This document shows positions 10,444 to 21,830 of a stretch of DNA of 64,000 nt, piece after piece. Every line of letters begins with the position of its first letter. The stretch's first letter is position 1. Under the pieces are notes generated by a model that made no database searches, was not told the origin of the DNA, and saw nothing but the letters and a program-made list of their open reading frames with translations. Source of the stretch: Lottia gigantea (Eukaryota > Mollusca > Gastropoda > Lottiidae); the NCBI RefSeq assembly GCF_000327385.1, contig NW_008710478.1, positions 693,228 through 757,227 on the forward strand. The letters run 5' to 3'. A program made the position numbers and the translations under genes.

Positions 10444-12179
10444 TTGTTTAAGGAAACCATCCTTGGTTTCAGTCATTGACAAATATGACATAAGGTCTAA
10501 AGTTTCAAATGTCCCAAATGTTAAAATATATATATTTAGAGGTATGTGGACACTCCTAACTAGCTATATCTATCACAGGCAATATTAAAAGGCCAGATAG
10601 AAATATTCAAGTTTTCAGAATTAATTAATATAATTTAAGATGATAATTTAGGTCTATTGTTTGAAAATCTATATAGTAGAACCAAAAATTGTCAGTCTGT
10701 TAAAAGAGTTAGGTGGTAGTATTGGATATTACCCAAGAAGAAATACTGTGAATCTACTATTGAAATCAATACCATTGTGAAATATGTGGACACTCCTATG
10801 GTAGGTTAGCCATCAGGATGTTTCTTATCAGCGACAATTACATGTGATTACTGTTATCAAGTAAACACAGCCATCAAAATGGTCTCATGTTCCATAAAAA
10901 CTCTAATATATGTACCATCCTTTCAAATATAAAAAAACATACAGAATCTTTGAGAATTTAGATGTAATGGAAACTAAATATACCTAAAAAAACAATATAA
11001 ACTATGTGGACTCTAAGAAGTGGCAGATTTGTATCTGAAGAGTGAACAAACCATGTGCGCCTAGCAACACCCTACACAGTGTTTATCACATCATAAACTT
11101 GAATTTTTTGTTCCCTTGAACCTTGTAGTCTGACAAATACTGTAGGCTACCATTTCTGATCGGAGAAATTTTCTTCTTTTTTCTTTCTCCAACAAGAATG
11201 TTAATGCACAAGAAAAAAATCATTTCATCAACTCAGACATCAAGTGGTCAAATAAAATGGACGAAATAAAACTGATGATATAATCGCTGAGAAATTGCCT
11301 GTTAATTTTCCTTAAAATATGAATCATAACTTTAAAATTAACCTAAAATATTGATCATGTAATTATTTGCCGTCGCAAGTATTATGAGTAATCCAAAACT
11401 GACACTGATTACAAAATGCCCCCTGCAATTTCACGTTAAATAAATTATGACAATACAGACAAACATGGCATAGAAACCACATAATTATTATTCGCTGCAG
11501 TCTTTTCGTATCCAGGAAATGAAATTTTTCTGCGGAATGAAAATGCATCTGTGACAGTTGAAATGAAAACATGTCGTGAAAAATGCATGTTATTTTTTTT
11601 TTCCCAGACGCCACGCTTCACAGATTGTGTTACAAGGGCTTGGTAATTGTTAGAGATTTTTAATGACCTATTTCAGGGAAATTGTGTTGAATAGTTTTTG
11701 AAGACTTTCAATCCTATTTTTCTTTTTTTTCAAACCCATAAAAAAAAATTTGGGAGAAAAGTTTCAGAGATTTCTATCTATTTTAAATCAGATCTGCAAA
11801 TGAGCTCATATATTTGTTTCTTTTTTTTCATCATGTCAGAAAATTGCAGGGACTCTCCAGTGTCTGTTTAAATTTGATTATTCAGCATTGTCCAAGTCCT
11901 TCATAAAAATAATAGTTGTCTAAAATCTTTAAAGATAGGTGGGGGCAGTGGGCAGTGTTTTATTATTCTCTCCATTCATAAACCTGTATATTTCCTGTAC
12001 TAAGTGTTGGGTGTTATTGGAGATCCCCTCGTATAGAAGCACTGGTCAGGGTCATAAGAGCTTAGTTAAGATTAAATATTGAATAAAAGATCAATTTGTT
12101 AAAAATAAACTTTAGGTTTTTAAGAAAAACTGTTGATTTCCTGGATGTAAATCAATTTGATTGAAGCTAATGGAATTAA
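10444..12179. other. unique AT-rich DNA
   Basis: The block 'TATGTGGACACTCCTA' occurs near 10542 and 10785, with a weaker 'CTATGTGGACTCTAAG' near 11004, suggesting an eroded array of about 230 bp period. Otherwise no gene or repeat was recognised. A minus-strand open frame at 11363-11614 has no domain. Confidence 0.45.
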
Positions 12180-12270
12180 AGTCTTAACCAACTTTAACTT
12201 TTGACGGCAGATCTTGAAACTCACTGACAGATGTGACATCAATTCGCGCCATTATTTAGAAAATAAATCT
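12180..12270. promoter_or_regulatory. candidate regulatory block (weak)
   Basis: Non-repetitive and less AT-rich than its surroundings. It contains an E2F-like 'TTCGCGCC' within 'CAATTCGCGCCATT' and 'CTGACAGATGTGACATC'. There is no further support. Confidence 0.15.
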
Positions 12271-12503
12271 TAAATTTGATGTGGAATTGACAAATAAATC
12301 TTCAAAGAAGAGAAAGGTTCCATTCTTGCTAATTTCTTAAAAAGCCAGAAAATCTTTTGAAAAGAGAAAAAAATTGCAGAAATAAATCCTAATTGAATTA
12401 AAAATACTCTCTAGATTTTGATAGGAGTTATTTTGAGAATAATAGCCTGATGATATTAAACAGGTGGGAGGAGGAATCCATGGTTGAAAGGATTAATGGA
12501 AGA

Positions 12504-13182
12504 TAGAATGAATGAATGAATCAATGAATAAAGAAAGTATTTTAGCATGTTCTTAAATACAGATAACAAAATTGTATTGGATGAATGAATGGAAGAATAA
12601 ATGGATAAAAGAATATGGCAAGTAAAAAATTGTCTACTAAATGAATGAATGAATGAATGAATGAATAGATAAATAAACAAGTGAATAAATGAATGAATGA
12701 ATGAATGAATAAATAAATAAATGAAAGAGTAAATGAATAAATGAATGAATGAAAGTAAATGAATGAATGAATGAATGAAAGTAAATGAATGAATGAATAA
12801 ATGAGTGAGTAAATAAATGAGTGAATAAATGAATGAATAAATGTATGAATAGATGAATGAATAAATAAATGAGTGAGTAAATAAATGAATGAATGAATAG
12901 ATAAATAAACAAGTGAATAAATGAATGAATGAAAGAGTAAATGAATGAATGAATGAATGAATGAGTGAGTAAATAAATGAGTGAATAAATGAATGAATAA
13001 ATGTATGAATAAATAAATGAGTGAGTAAATAAATGAGTGAATAAATGAATGAATAAATAAATAAATGAGCGAATAAATGAATGAATAAATAAATAAATGA
13101 GTGAATAAATGAAAAAGTAAATAAATGAATGAAAGAGTAAATGAATAAATGAAAGTAAATGAATGAATGAATGCATTCCTTG
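12504..13182. repeat. (ATGA/ATAA)n low-complexity array
   Basis: Nearly continuous mixture of ATGA, ATAA and GTGA tetramers, with a less regular stretch at about 12536-12638. On the minus strand the tetramer mix stays open in all three frames (267, 289 and 179 codons), giving F/I/H/S/Y/L-only products. These are repeat artefacts and not genes. Confidence 0.95.
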
Positions 13183-13263
13183 TATTGAATACAGTACAGG
13201 GAATACAAATTTGTCTGTAATAGATAAATGAAAGAATTAAGATAAAAAAATTTATACATGGGT

Positions 13264-13383
13264 GAATGAAATAAGATGGAGATGGATGAATGAAATAAGA
13301 TGGAGATGGATGAATGAAATAAGATGGAGATGGATGAATGAAATAAGATGGAGATGGATGAATGAAATAAGATGAATGAATGA
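13264..13383. repeat. 24-bp minisatellite, about 4.7 copies
   Basis: Unit GAATGAAATAAG + ATGGAGATGGAT; copies start at 13264, 13288, 13312, 13336 and 13360. Copies are essentially identical. It probably grew out of the neighbouring ATGA array. Confidence 0.95.
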
Positions 13384-13744
13384 CTGGAATGATGGATGAA
13401 TCACAAGACATTGGGTAATTGAATAATAGAAGGATATTACACGAAAGAAAAGCTTATTTCGTAACTGTTTAATTTTTTTTTAAACCAATTATAAAACTGA
13501 AGGAATATTGCTGATAAATAATGGACCAATTACACCAGCTCAAGGCTGAACAATATATCATATCCCAGGTCATTATCTCAAATATCATAAATCTGCCAGC
13601 CAATAATTACTGTATAGATAGACTGAGGAAGGAATCGGAACTTGTCTACTGGTATTCCGAATATAGCATCTCACGACAAAACCTATTTCATCATGCAATA
13701 TAAACATTGATAATATTAATATAGACACCAGAACTTACATAGAA

Positions 13745-14356
13745 CATCCATAAAACAAATTGGACAAAGTCAAATCATTCATTTAAAAAAATGGACAAAT
13801 TGGAAAAAATCAGATCATCCTTAAGACAAATTGGAAAAAATCAGATATCCTTATATCAGATCATCCTTAAGACAAATTGGAAAAAATCAGATATCCTTAT
13901 ATCAGATCATCCCTAAGACAAATTGGAAAAAATCAGATCATCCTTAAGACAAATTGGAAAAAATCAGATATCCTTATATCAGATCATCCCTAAGACAAAT
14001 TGGAAAAAATCAGATCATCCTTAAGACAAATTGGACAAAATCAGATCCTTAAGACAAATTGGACAAAATCAGATCATTAAGACAAATTCAGATCATCCTT
14101 AAATCAAATTGCACAAAATCAGATCATCCTTAAGACAAATTCAGATCATCCTTTAATCAGATAGACAAATTGGACAAAATCAGATCATCCTTAAATCAGA
14201 TCATCCTTAAAACAAATTGGACAAAATCAGATCATCCTTTAATCAGATCATTCTTAAAACAAATTGGACAAAATCAGATCATTTTTTAATCAGATCATCC
14301 TTAAGACAAATTGGACAAAATCAGATCATCCTTAAGACAAAGTGGACAAAATCAGA
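13745..14356. repeat. 31-bp array with 46-bp higher-order units
   Basis: Basic unit CAGATCATCCTTAAG + ACAAATTGGACAAAAT (31 bp). In the left part some units carry a 15-bp extension, 'CAGATATCCTTATAT', giving 46-bp units. The order runs 46, 46, 31, 46, 31 between about 13811 and 14010. The right part is more irregular, with truncated units. Confidence 0.95.
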
Positions 14357-14913
14357 ATAACAATTTTCTTTTATGAATAATTTGGTGATTATTACTGGCG
14401 AGTAACAAACAATATAATGAACCAATATCACAGTGAATATGTCAAGTTACTTCTGAAAATAATTACATAGGAATATTATTCCACTGTTCCAGACTATTCT
14501 GCCAATATTTATTACCTTCTCCAAGATATATATTTTATCTGACAAGACAATCATTCTTACTATTATCCTTGGAGATTCCACAAGACGTTTATCTATCTCT
14601 TTTATTCAAGCAATTTGAATTTTTGACAATATTCCAAAAACCGACTGTATCATTAATTTCACATTAATAATTGATAAAACAACTCATATGAATAGTTTAT
14701 TTGCTGCAACCAATGTCAAGCTGTTCTTTTTGGATTTCGAGTTTCGTTTTGTGATTCTGAATATTAGTACTTGGGATTTTTATTCAGTTAATATTTCACA
14801 ATGCCTGACCAATGTTGGAAATTCAATTAATTTCTTTATTAATGGCTGAATCTTAAATTTCACTTTATTTTGTGACTTGCTTTGTGAATCAGAAATCAGT
14901 TTGGAAAGCAGCT
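14357..14913. other. unique AT-rich DNA
   Basis: No gene or repeat recognised. Confidence 0.5.
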
Positions 14914-15040
14914 TTAATCAATCAACTAATCAATCAACCAACTAATCAATCAATCAACCAACTAATCAATCAATCAACTAATCAATCAACTAATCAATCA
15001 ACTAATCAATCAATCAGCTAATCAATCAATCAACTAATCA
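14914..15040. repeat. (AATC)n with AACT/AACC interruptions
   Basis: Continuous AATCAATC tetramers broken regularly by AACTAATC or AACCAACT, giving a semi-regular higher period. Confidence 0.95.
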
Positions 15041-15157
15041 AGCTTCATTCATGAGTCTCAGAAAATATATGAATCTGGATTCCTTCCATACATAAATTTT
15101 CCTCTTACATCACTTCTGAATCATCATCGAGACAGGTGTCAGAATCAGAAATCAGTT

Positions 15158-15271
15158 CAGGCCACGTATTCTCGAAACGATCTTAGCGCTAGGATGTCCT
15201 AGGTTCTTATCTTCTATCATTGATTCTAGGATATCCTAGCGCTAAGATCGTATCGAGAATACGTGACCAGG
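15158..15271. mobile_element. palindromic fold-back element, family F, best copy
   Basis: The 114-bp element has two arms of about 46 bp. The left arm runs 'GGCCACGTATTCTCGAAACG' then 'ATCTTAGCGCTAGGATGTCC'; the right arm is its reverse complement with only a few mismatches. The spacer is about 23 bp. It can fold into a long hairpin. Relatives are at 1740-1843 and 17934-18006. No transposase is present and the target-site duplication is unclear. Confidence 0.9.
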
Positions 15272-15397
15272 AGCCTCATTCTCAAAAACTTAAGTAAGAT
15301 AGAATTTAGATTTTAAGAAATAAAAAGAATTATCTGATTTGATAATATAACTTAATTTAAAATCAATTTTATTGATTGACCAATCAGATGACCATAT

Positions 15398-15414
15398 GGG
15401 GGGGGGGGGGGGGG
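15398..15414. repeat. poly-G run of 17
   Basis: Seventeen consecutive G residues, the plus-strand counterpart of the poly-C run at 6.5 kb. Length is likely unstable. Confidence 0.95.
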
Positions 15415-17689
15415 TTGCTGAGCCTCAACAAGTAAGAATTAAACTCAAACAGAGCCATCATCAGTTCAGCTGAGATTGATTAATTGCAGTGTCTTCTTAT
15501 GAAACCAAAAAGTGGATGGTCCCAGCGAGCACCACCTAAACACAATATCCAAACCTCAGCTCCAACTTATTCCTGACAACGTGACTGGAGTTAAGTTTTC
15601 AGGAAGATATCCCAGATTAAAAACTGTAACATTGTATCATTTATAAGATTTTATCAATATGTCTACATATCAGTCTAAAGAACCACCCTTCAACCTAGTT
15701 CCTCTTATCTTAAACAACACTGAGCCTTTCATCACTGGAAATCTTTAACTTAGGTGTTGACATTTTACAGACACCAAATATCAAATAACCAAACTACTCT
15801 TGTACCGACACTAAACTTTGTCCCCCAATTGAAGACACAACCTAAGATTTTTTTTAATGCTCTACACCTAATAATCAAATAAAAGCACAGTTTTAGCCAC
15901 TCAAACTTATACTGGATTAATTGTTAATGACACTATGACAGATCAAATGTTTTTCATGGTGAGCAAGATCTCCTGATTGTGTGTAGGACTGCCCTTGCAA
16001 ATCTGTGATTATACAATGGCCAAGTGCATTGAAAAACATATAGCCATCCCTACCTAACTCTAACAGAGTCACTTAAAATCATTCTTGACAATTAAAATGG
16101 CTTCACGTTTTAAAAAAAACCTCTTGCGCCTATTGTGTCCTATCTTATCTATACCGTTGTTAGCAGCCATATAGAACATACATCGTGATGGTGCAAATAG
16201 CCAGTGCGTTATATACAATATGGCACCTCTGCAATGACTACAGAAGATATTATGACCTTGAAGACAACAATGACAAATATTTTCACCATTTCAATAAAAC
16301 GAATTCTATTACAATACTTACTAACACCTAAAAACATATTAAATCCGTTGGATAATTAAATATTCACATCAAAATGTTATAGCTTCTTCAGAAAATAACA
16401 TGTAGTATAATGTGGCACTCTGGAGGAAAACCTGAGAATACCCAGACTATCTTCTATACCTGGTTGTGAACTTTTTACATCACATCACATTTTTACACAT
16501 ATTTTTTCATAACACACAAACCACCATGTGACCACTCAGTTGACCCAGCAGTAAATGGGTGTAGATAATCCAGGATAGATCAATTCCAAGACTTCGGGCA
16601 AGAATCAGCTTGTAAAAGGATCCTCGTTGACAACGTTATTATCTCCTAAAAAACAGTTCTTCCAATTCTAGTGATAATTCACTAATATGCAACTCTCTAA
16701 ACCACACAATAACATTGGCACACACACCTAGCTCATATTTCAGATATTCAAATTCCACATTCAAATTCTACTAGAAAGTTTAAATTCAAATTGTAATTCT
16801 AGCGCTAGTGTAATACACTTTGACTCTCACAACCACTGAACTGTATTGTGACGTGTGTTTACCTTATCACAGAGTAGTTAGATATCACATAAATTATACA
16901 TGGGGTAAACAGGAAGATTCACTCAGAAAGTTTAGACACCTCTTACAAAAGTCTAATATGTGTATCATCTTCAAAACAAATATAGAAATATTAAAACAGA
17001 ACCTGAAACATGATGTTACTCAGAGTTTCACGCTGTGATCTTCAGACCATGAACAAATCCATCTTCAAAAAAACAGAATTTGGTTAAAATATCTCAAGAT
17101 GAGTAAATGGTTTACAACTGAAAAAGTTTATATCCTCTAAAAAAAAATAGACATCTTACTGAACGATTTAATAGCATCTTCTAAAGAAATCGATTCGACA
17201 ATAACTCACAACTCTTGAAGTTTCATCGTAGAAGTTTGACATCTGATTGAACAATTCAATGTCGTCTCAAAATTTAAATGAAATAGACATCACAAGTTGA
17301 TTCAATGTCTTTTTCAATTCAATTTGAGAGATTTTAGAAACATCTTTAAAAAGCTAATCATCAGATTGCCAGATATTTAATGTCATTTTCCACTGACTGA
17401 GGTATTGCAGTTATAAGGATACAAGTTGAATAAATTGCTTACAACTAAGGAAGATTCACAGCAAAGAAAAGTCGGATCAGACTTTCCGACTCAATGACAG
17501 CTTCATTAGTTAGTTACTGAATCACAAAATAGTACTAGTAAGATATCAAATGTTTGAAATGATAACAATCCACAAAGCCTTACACTAGAATTTTAGACAC
17601 AGAATAAACTCAGACAAAACAGTCAAACTCTGTTATAGCCTAGTCCAATATAGAATAAGTCTAAAACACAATTCAATGTGAGAACCTGA
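15415..17689. other. unique AT-rich DNA
   Basis: No gene recognised. Between about 17130 and 17400 the phrases 'ATAGACATC', 'GAACAATTCAATGTC' and 'TTAATGTCATTTTC' recur irregularly, suggesting a very eroded array of about 90 bp. A 72-codon open frame (16820-17038) has no recognisable domain. Confidence 0.45.
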
Positions 17690-18240
17690 AGCTTAGTGGA
17701 ATAATTCATTATTATATTTCACTTTAACTGTTCTAACTAGCAGTATTCATTGCATATCAACGGATATCCAAGCTATTTAGCACAAAACATATCATAAACC
17801 ATGTTAACAAATACAAAACCTATTGGAATATTTGACTATAATATTTCATTTTCATATTTCTAATCAAACTAACAGTATTCATCAAATATCTTGGTACATC
17901 AAAATTATACACGGTGTACACAAAGTTTTAGAACCTGGTCACGTATTCTCAAAATGTTCTTAACACTAGGATGTCCTAGGTTCTTATCTTATAAGATAAG
18001 GCCTGGAATCTAACTGAATTACTCACTTGAATTTTACTTAACAGTATTCATTGCATATGCAAGATAGAACTATCCAAGTTATATGGCATAACACACTGTC
18101 ATATACAATGTCTTAAAACCTGGAATATAACGGAATAACTAACTTGCTTTTTTTATTTTTAACTATATTCGGTATTCATTGTATAGGGAAATACAAGTTA
18201 TATGGTATAACACACTGTCATATACAATGTTAACAATAAT
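17690..18240. repeat. degenerate tandem array, about 125 bp units
   Basis: 'GGAATAATTCATT', 'AACAGTATTCATTGCATAT' and 'CAAGTTATATGGCATAACAC' with 'ACTGTCATATACAATGT' recur in order about four times. The last two units (about 18005-18235) are the best preserved. A family F remnant is embedded at 17934-18006. Confidence 0.8.
17934..18006. mobile_element. fold-back element family F, one-arm remnant
   Basis: 'CCTGGTCACGTATTCTCAAA' then 'CTTAACACTAGGATGTCCTA' is the left arm of the 15158 element. It ends in an 18-bp perfect palindrome 'CTTATCTTATAAGATAAG' (17983-18000) followed by 'GCCTGG', so most of the right arm is gone. Confidence 0.8.
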
Positions 18241-18435
18241 TCACAATGACCTGATAAAAACAGACAACAAATAGAATAGATCAATTATAATCACATAGAA
18301 TAAAACAGTCCAATGAAACTTACTAGATTAATTCATCCTGGTATTCCACAGTTTCTGATAAAGAGTACCAATCAAAATAGAAATTGTTGGCATAAGTCAC
18401 TTTTAGAAAAGTAAGTTACCGGTTTAAACCCAAAT

Positions 18436-18830
18436 TGGAAGTCAGTTTTAGACCAGTAAAATACAAAACCTATACCATAAATCATGGTATCAAGACAAAA
18501 AACACTGATAAAAGTTATCCAAACCAAACCGAAATAGTCTGTCAGTTTCAGACTAGTCTAATACAAACTGAAACTTACTGGAATAATATAATATCAGGAA
18601 ACAAAGTAACAAACACCGATAAAATATAAAAACCAAAACCGAAATCAACAGTGAGTTATAAACCAGTCTAATACAAACTGAAACTAATTGGAATAATCCA
18701 CAAAATATAACTAACTTTTTTTGATACTGAAATAAACCACAATATCAGGAAATAAACACTGATAAAATAAAAGTTATCCAAACCAAACCGAAAATCACCA
18801 GTGAGTTATAGACCAGTCTAATATAATAAG
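18436..18830. repeat. three-copy tandem array, about 120-135 bp units
   Basis: 'GACCAGTCTAATACAAACTG' type blocks, 'AATATCAGGAAA', 'AAACACTGATAAAA' and 'CCAAACCAAACCGAAA' recur in order. The open frame at 18435-18629 is repeat-derived. Confidence 0.85.
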
Positions 18831-19084
18831 AGATATGTTTACATTATTCTAGACAGTATTAAGACATGGTAACGTAATTTCTTGGAAGAGTGATTCATGA
18901 TAGCAGAGTCATAGGTTTTACTGTGGAATTACAATAGTCCAGAGAGAACTTGACAATAATTATACTGAGCAAACAATATTAGCCATGTGAACTCTCTTAA
19001 ATGGATGTCAGATTGATAAATCCAGTTGCACAATTGCATCAGGTGTTCCAGTAGTATGATTATGACCTTGACATTTGATCAGAA

Positions 19085-19460
19085 GAATATGTTTTGTATT
19101 TACTTAATTTGAATTGGTAACTGGGGATGGAAGCCGTCATGGTGCTGACTGTCCATCCCAATGTAAACCTTTAAAAAGATTTGAACTCATGGTACCTAAT
19201 CACCTAACTATAAGAGCATGCACCAACTATGATATATATGTTATGGAGGAAATGTGCTCTAATTACTTAGTTTAAATTGGTGATAGGGGTGAAAGCTGAC
19301 ACTTGGCTGACTCTACGAACCACTGGCCATGCCATTGAAATGTATATCTTCCAGAAGATTTGAAATGATGGCACCTAATCACCTTACTATGAGAGCAAGC
19401 AACTACTGTGACATATATGTTATGGAGAAAATGTGTTGTATTTACTCAGTTTAAATTGGT
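19085..19460 (-). repeat. duplicated SINE-like unit, about 190 bp period
   Basis: Two full units and the start of a third share 'TTACTTAATTTGAATTGGTA'-like starts, 'GATTTGAACTCATGGTACCT'/'GATTTGAAATGATGGCACCT', 'AATCACC' and 'ATATATGTTATGGAG'. On the minus strand 'GAGTTCAAATC' resembles a tRNA B box, preceded by 'GGTGATTAGGTACCAT'. I infer an old tRNA-derived SINE that was later tandemly duplicated. Confidence 0.6.
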
Positions 19461-19468
19461 AATAACAT

Positions 19469-19816
19469 TAAAAAATAGCGATGTCATCGTAATACGCCCA
19501 CATTTGTAATGGCAGCTAATTTGTCAGGGAGGTTGACAAGAGTTATCAGTAAATGAATGTTTCTAAGAGTGAAATTTTCATATTTCATGGGTTTTGTTTA
19601 CAGCTTACAATTCAAGAACAAGGGCAATAACTCATAGTAAATATTTTTCGATTCATCTGATTTTCAATAGGGTTTATCCTTGGGTGATTACAAACACTCA
19701 CACCAAGTTTCGTCAAAATCCATCAAGAAACCAGCTCTCTATCATGTCCACAAACAATTGTGGACAGACAGGGGCGATGGCTATATACGCCCTCATTAAT
19801 GTGTGGACGTATAAAA
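19469..19816 (+). repeat. dispersed repeat of molluscan type
   Basis: The blocks 'AAGGGCAATAACTCATAG', 'CACACCAAGTTTCGTCAAAA' and 'TGTCCACAAACAATTGTGGA' are of a kind I recall as widespread in molluscan genomes. Direct-repeat-like ends, 'GCGATGTCATCGTAATACGC' and 'GCGATGGCTATATACGCCC', bracket it. A 75-codon open frame (19594-19821) is inside and is not a gene. There is one copy in this window. Confidence 0.6.
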
Positions 19817-21235
19817 ACTGACACTGAACTGACACTCGGAAGCACAAGCTGTGGCATCAGAATGTTTAGCATCAAGAGGATACAAATCAACAGTACTTAA
19901 TCCTCAAAGGGTGGCGATCTGACCTTGTCACCGACTAGCTATACACTACTAATAACTGGTCAAAACTTGAGTCTTCTTTTAGCTATATCACAAATGCTGT
20001 GGCGTATAAACCATATTGTTCTATAGATAATAATAGTGTAGTAATAGCCATCTATTAACTATCAATAAACTACAGAATAGTAATCATGCCCTGCCTATAA
20101 ATCAAACAGGAGAGTGATTCAGGACAGATGAGGACATAAACTGATGCTTGAACATCAGTAGGGGCATAAAATACTGCTTGGAGCGTAACGATGATTATAA
20201 AATCACCATTAAATGTAAATTACAAACTAATAAACTGTCTGGTCGATTGTAAATCTTGTAGTCTTCACTATCCAGATCATTCTGTACGGTGAAATTAGCA
20301 GCAGCTCTGATGCAGTTCATTGTATAGAGAATGGGACATTTTGGTTTCAAGGATACAGAAATGGAAAGATGAGACCGTCGTAATTCCAGTGCATGTAACA
20401 AAATTTTGTTGTCCAATTTCCCTGGAACTAAGTATTACATTTTGCTGTTTTTTCCAGCTGCATTAGATTTTGATTTCAAGCTTAACAGAATGGACTTATG
20501 TATAGCTTTAACCGATATACAAAGAACTGATTCTTTAGGTTTTAGTTCCAAACTAAACCAACGAGAAGGGTTGAATTCACATAAATTCACAGCAATTCTT
20601 TCAATAAGTTATGTTCATATCTTTACTGTTATTTATCATCAATCATTTGGTATCAAATTCACTTTGTGTATTTTACCAAGATTTCTTATCTTTGTGTTTA
20701 TTTTTATTTGGAACACCCATCATTGTTCATGTGGCAAATTTCGCATGTTGAAGACCAGCCCTGAAATTCTTACCAATACAAAACCATTATAGAAAGACTT
20801 ATCTCCAATAGGGCAGGTCGAACTTTTTAACCTTGGTAATGGCTGACATTTACTGGAACAACTTTGCGATGAAAGTTTTCGTTAAAACAAAATGTCAGCC
20901 TGAGTCCTCCGGGATGATGATCAATATCATTAGGTACCACTTTCAGCTTGATAAAGGTCTACAATAATTGGATACACGCTTGTGGGATATTCATATCAAT
21001 GCTGATGCATTGTTTGGCAAATATCATGTAAGTCAAGATCCTCAGAATTCATAAACAGTAGCATCACATTTTGATTTCTTGCATTTGATCTGATAGAAAA
21101 AAATTCCTGATAAAATGAGCTAAATTAGAGACAATATCTGAATTGCATCAGGAGTTCTTTAAACACACTGTTCAACACATGTCTGATAGATGATCTCAAT
21201 GATATCTCAGAAAATTAGTCATCATAAAAATTTTG
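19817..21235. other. unique AT-rich DNA with one small hairpin
   Basis: A 128-codon open frame (20406-20792) is the longest non-repeat frame in the window. It shows no domain or homology I recognise, is rich in F/I/L as expected from AT-rich DNA, and has no supporting context, so I do not call it a gene. 'GGCTGACATTT' (20841) and 'AAATGTCAGCC' (20890) form an 11-bp perfect inverted repeat. Confidence 0.5.
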
Positions 21236-21452
21236 GTAAGGGATTAACATAAGCTTTAGTCTTCTAAAATTTATGTGCATCAGGGACACTGATAGCATCA
21301 ATTTGCACTATTCCAATTTTCAATCAAGACATCTGTGGTTCCTGCAATTCCACTAAGTGATTGATGATGTCACTAATACTGCAATATGCTTTATTACACA
21401 ATGCCCTGCCCTATACACAAAATTTTTTTTTAAAACCTCTTTACAATCTCTA
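21236..21452. mobile_element. MITE family B, diverged copy
   Basis: The left half holds 'GGGATTAACATAAG' and the diagnostic 'CAGGGACACTGATAGCATCA' then 'ATTTGCACTATTCCAATTTT'. The middle holds 'GATGATGTCACTAATA' and 'ATATGCTTTATTACACA', as in the 49.8 kb copy. The right end is the reverse complement of 'GAGATTGTAAAGAGGTTTT'. Confidence 0.8.
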
Positions 21453-21589
21453 AGAATAACAAGATATGATGAAAATTATCCGACCAAGGTTTGAAGCAAC
21501 AAATTGTTTGGCGGTGAAAAAATTAGTCACTGTCGGTATTTAACTGGTGATTTTATTATGATTTTATTATCCTAACATCTGTCTATGGT

Positions 21590-21830
21590 CCGAGGGGAAA
21601 ATAGTTTTAAAATGGTTTGATGTTCGACGCTAATAGATTAACAACCAATCAGATTTCAGTTTTATTGCAGTCTGATTAACTTATTGACCAATTAAAATGG
21701 TTATCAGTCGTTCAATTAACGTCAATTAATTCACTATTGTGTCTGCTTCTGTTACGGAATGAAGTGATTAATCCTGTAATTTTGAACATTTCTGTGGAAT
21801 TCCAGAATTCATGGAATTAATAAAGCACCA
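21590..21830. promoter_or_regulatory. candidate conserved non-coding element (weak)
   Basis: Non-repetitive, with CCAAT boxes ('AACCAATCAGATTT', 'TTGACCAATTAAAATGG') and clustered homeodomain-type cores ('TTAATTAACGTCAATTAATT'-like series, 'GTGATTAATCCTG'). No repeat family and no coding frame. The density of such motifs is above its neighbours by eye only. Confidence 0.25.

Noticed and set aside
12456-13411. Three long overlapping minus-strand open frames (179-289 codons)
   Set aside because: They are translations of an ATGA/ATAA tetramer array in all three frames and contain only a few residue types; the openness follows from the repeat.
20406-20792. 128-codon frame, the longest outside repeats
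   Set aside because: No recognisable domain, AT-driven hydrophobic composition, no splice or promoter context. Of the size expected by chance in 64 kb of six frames.
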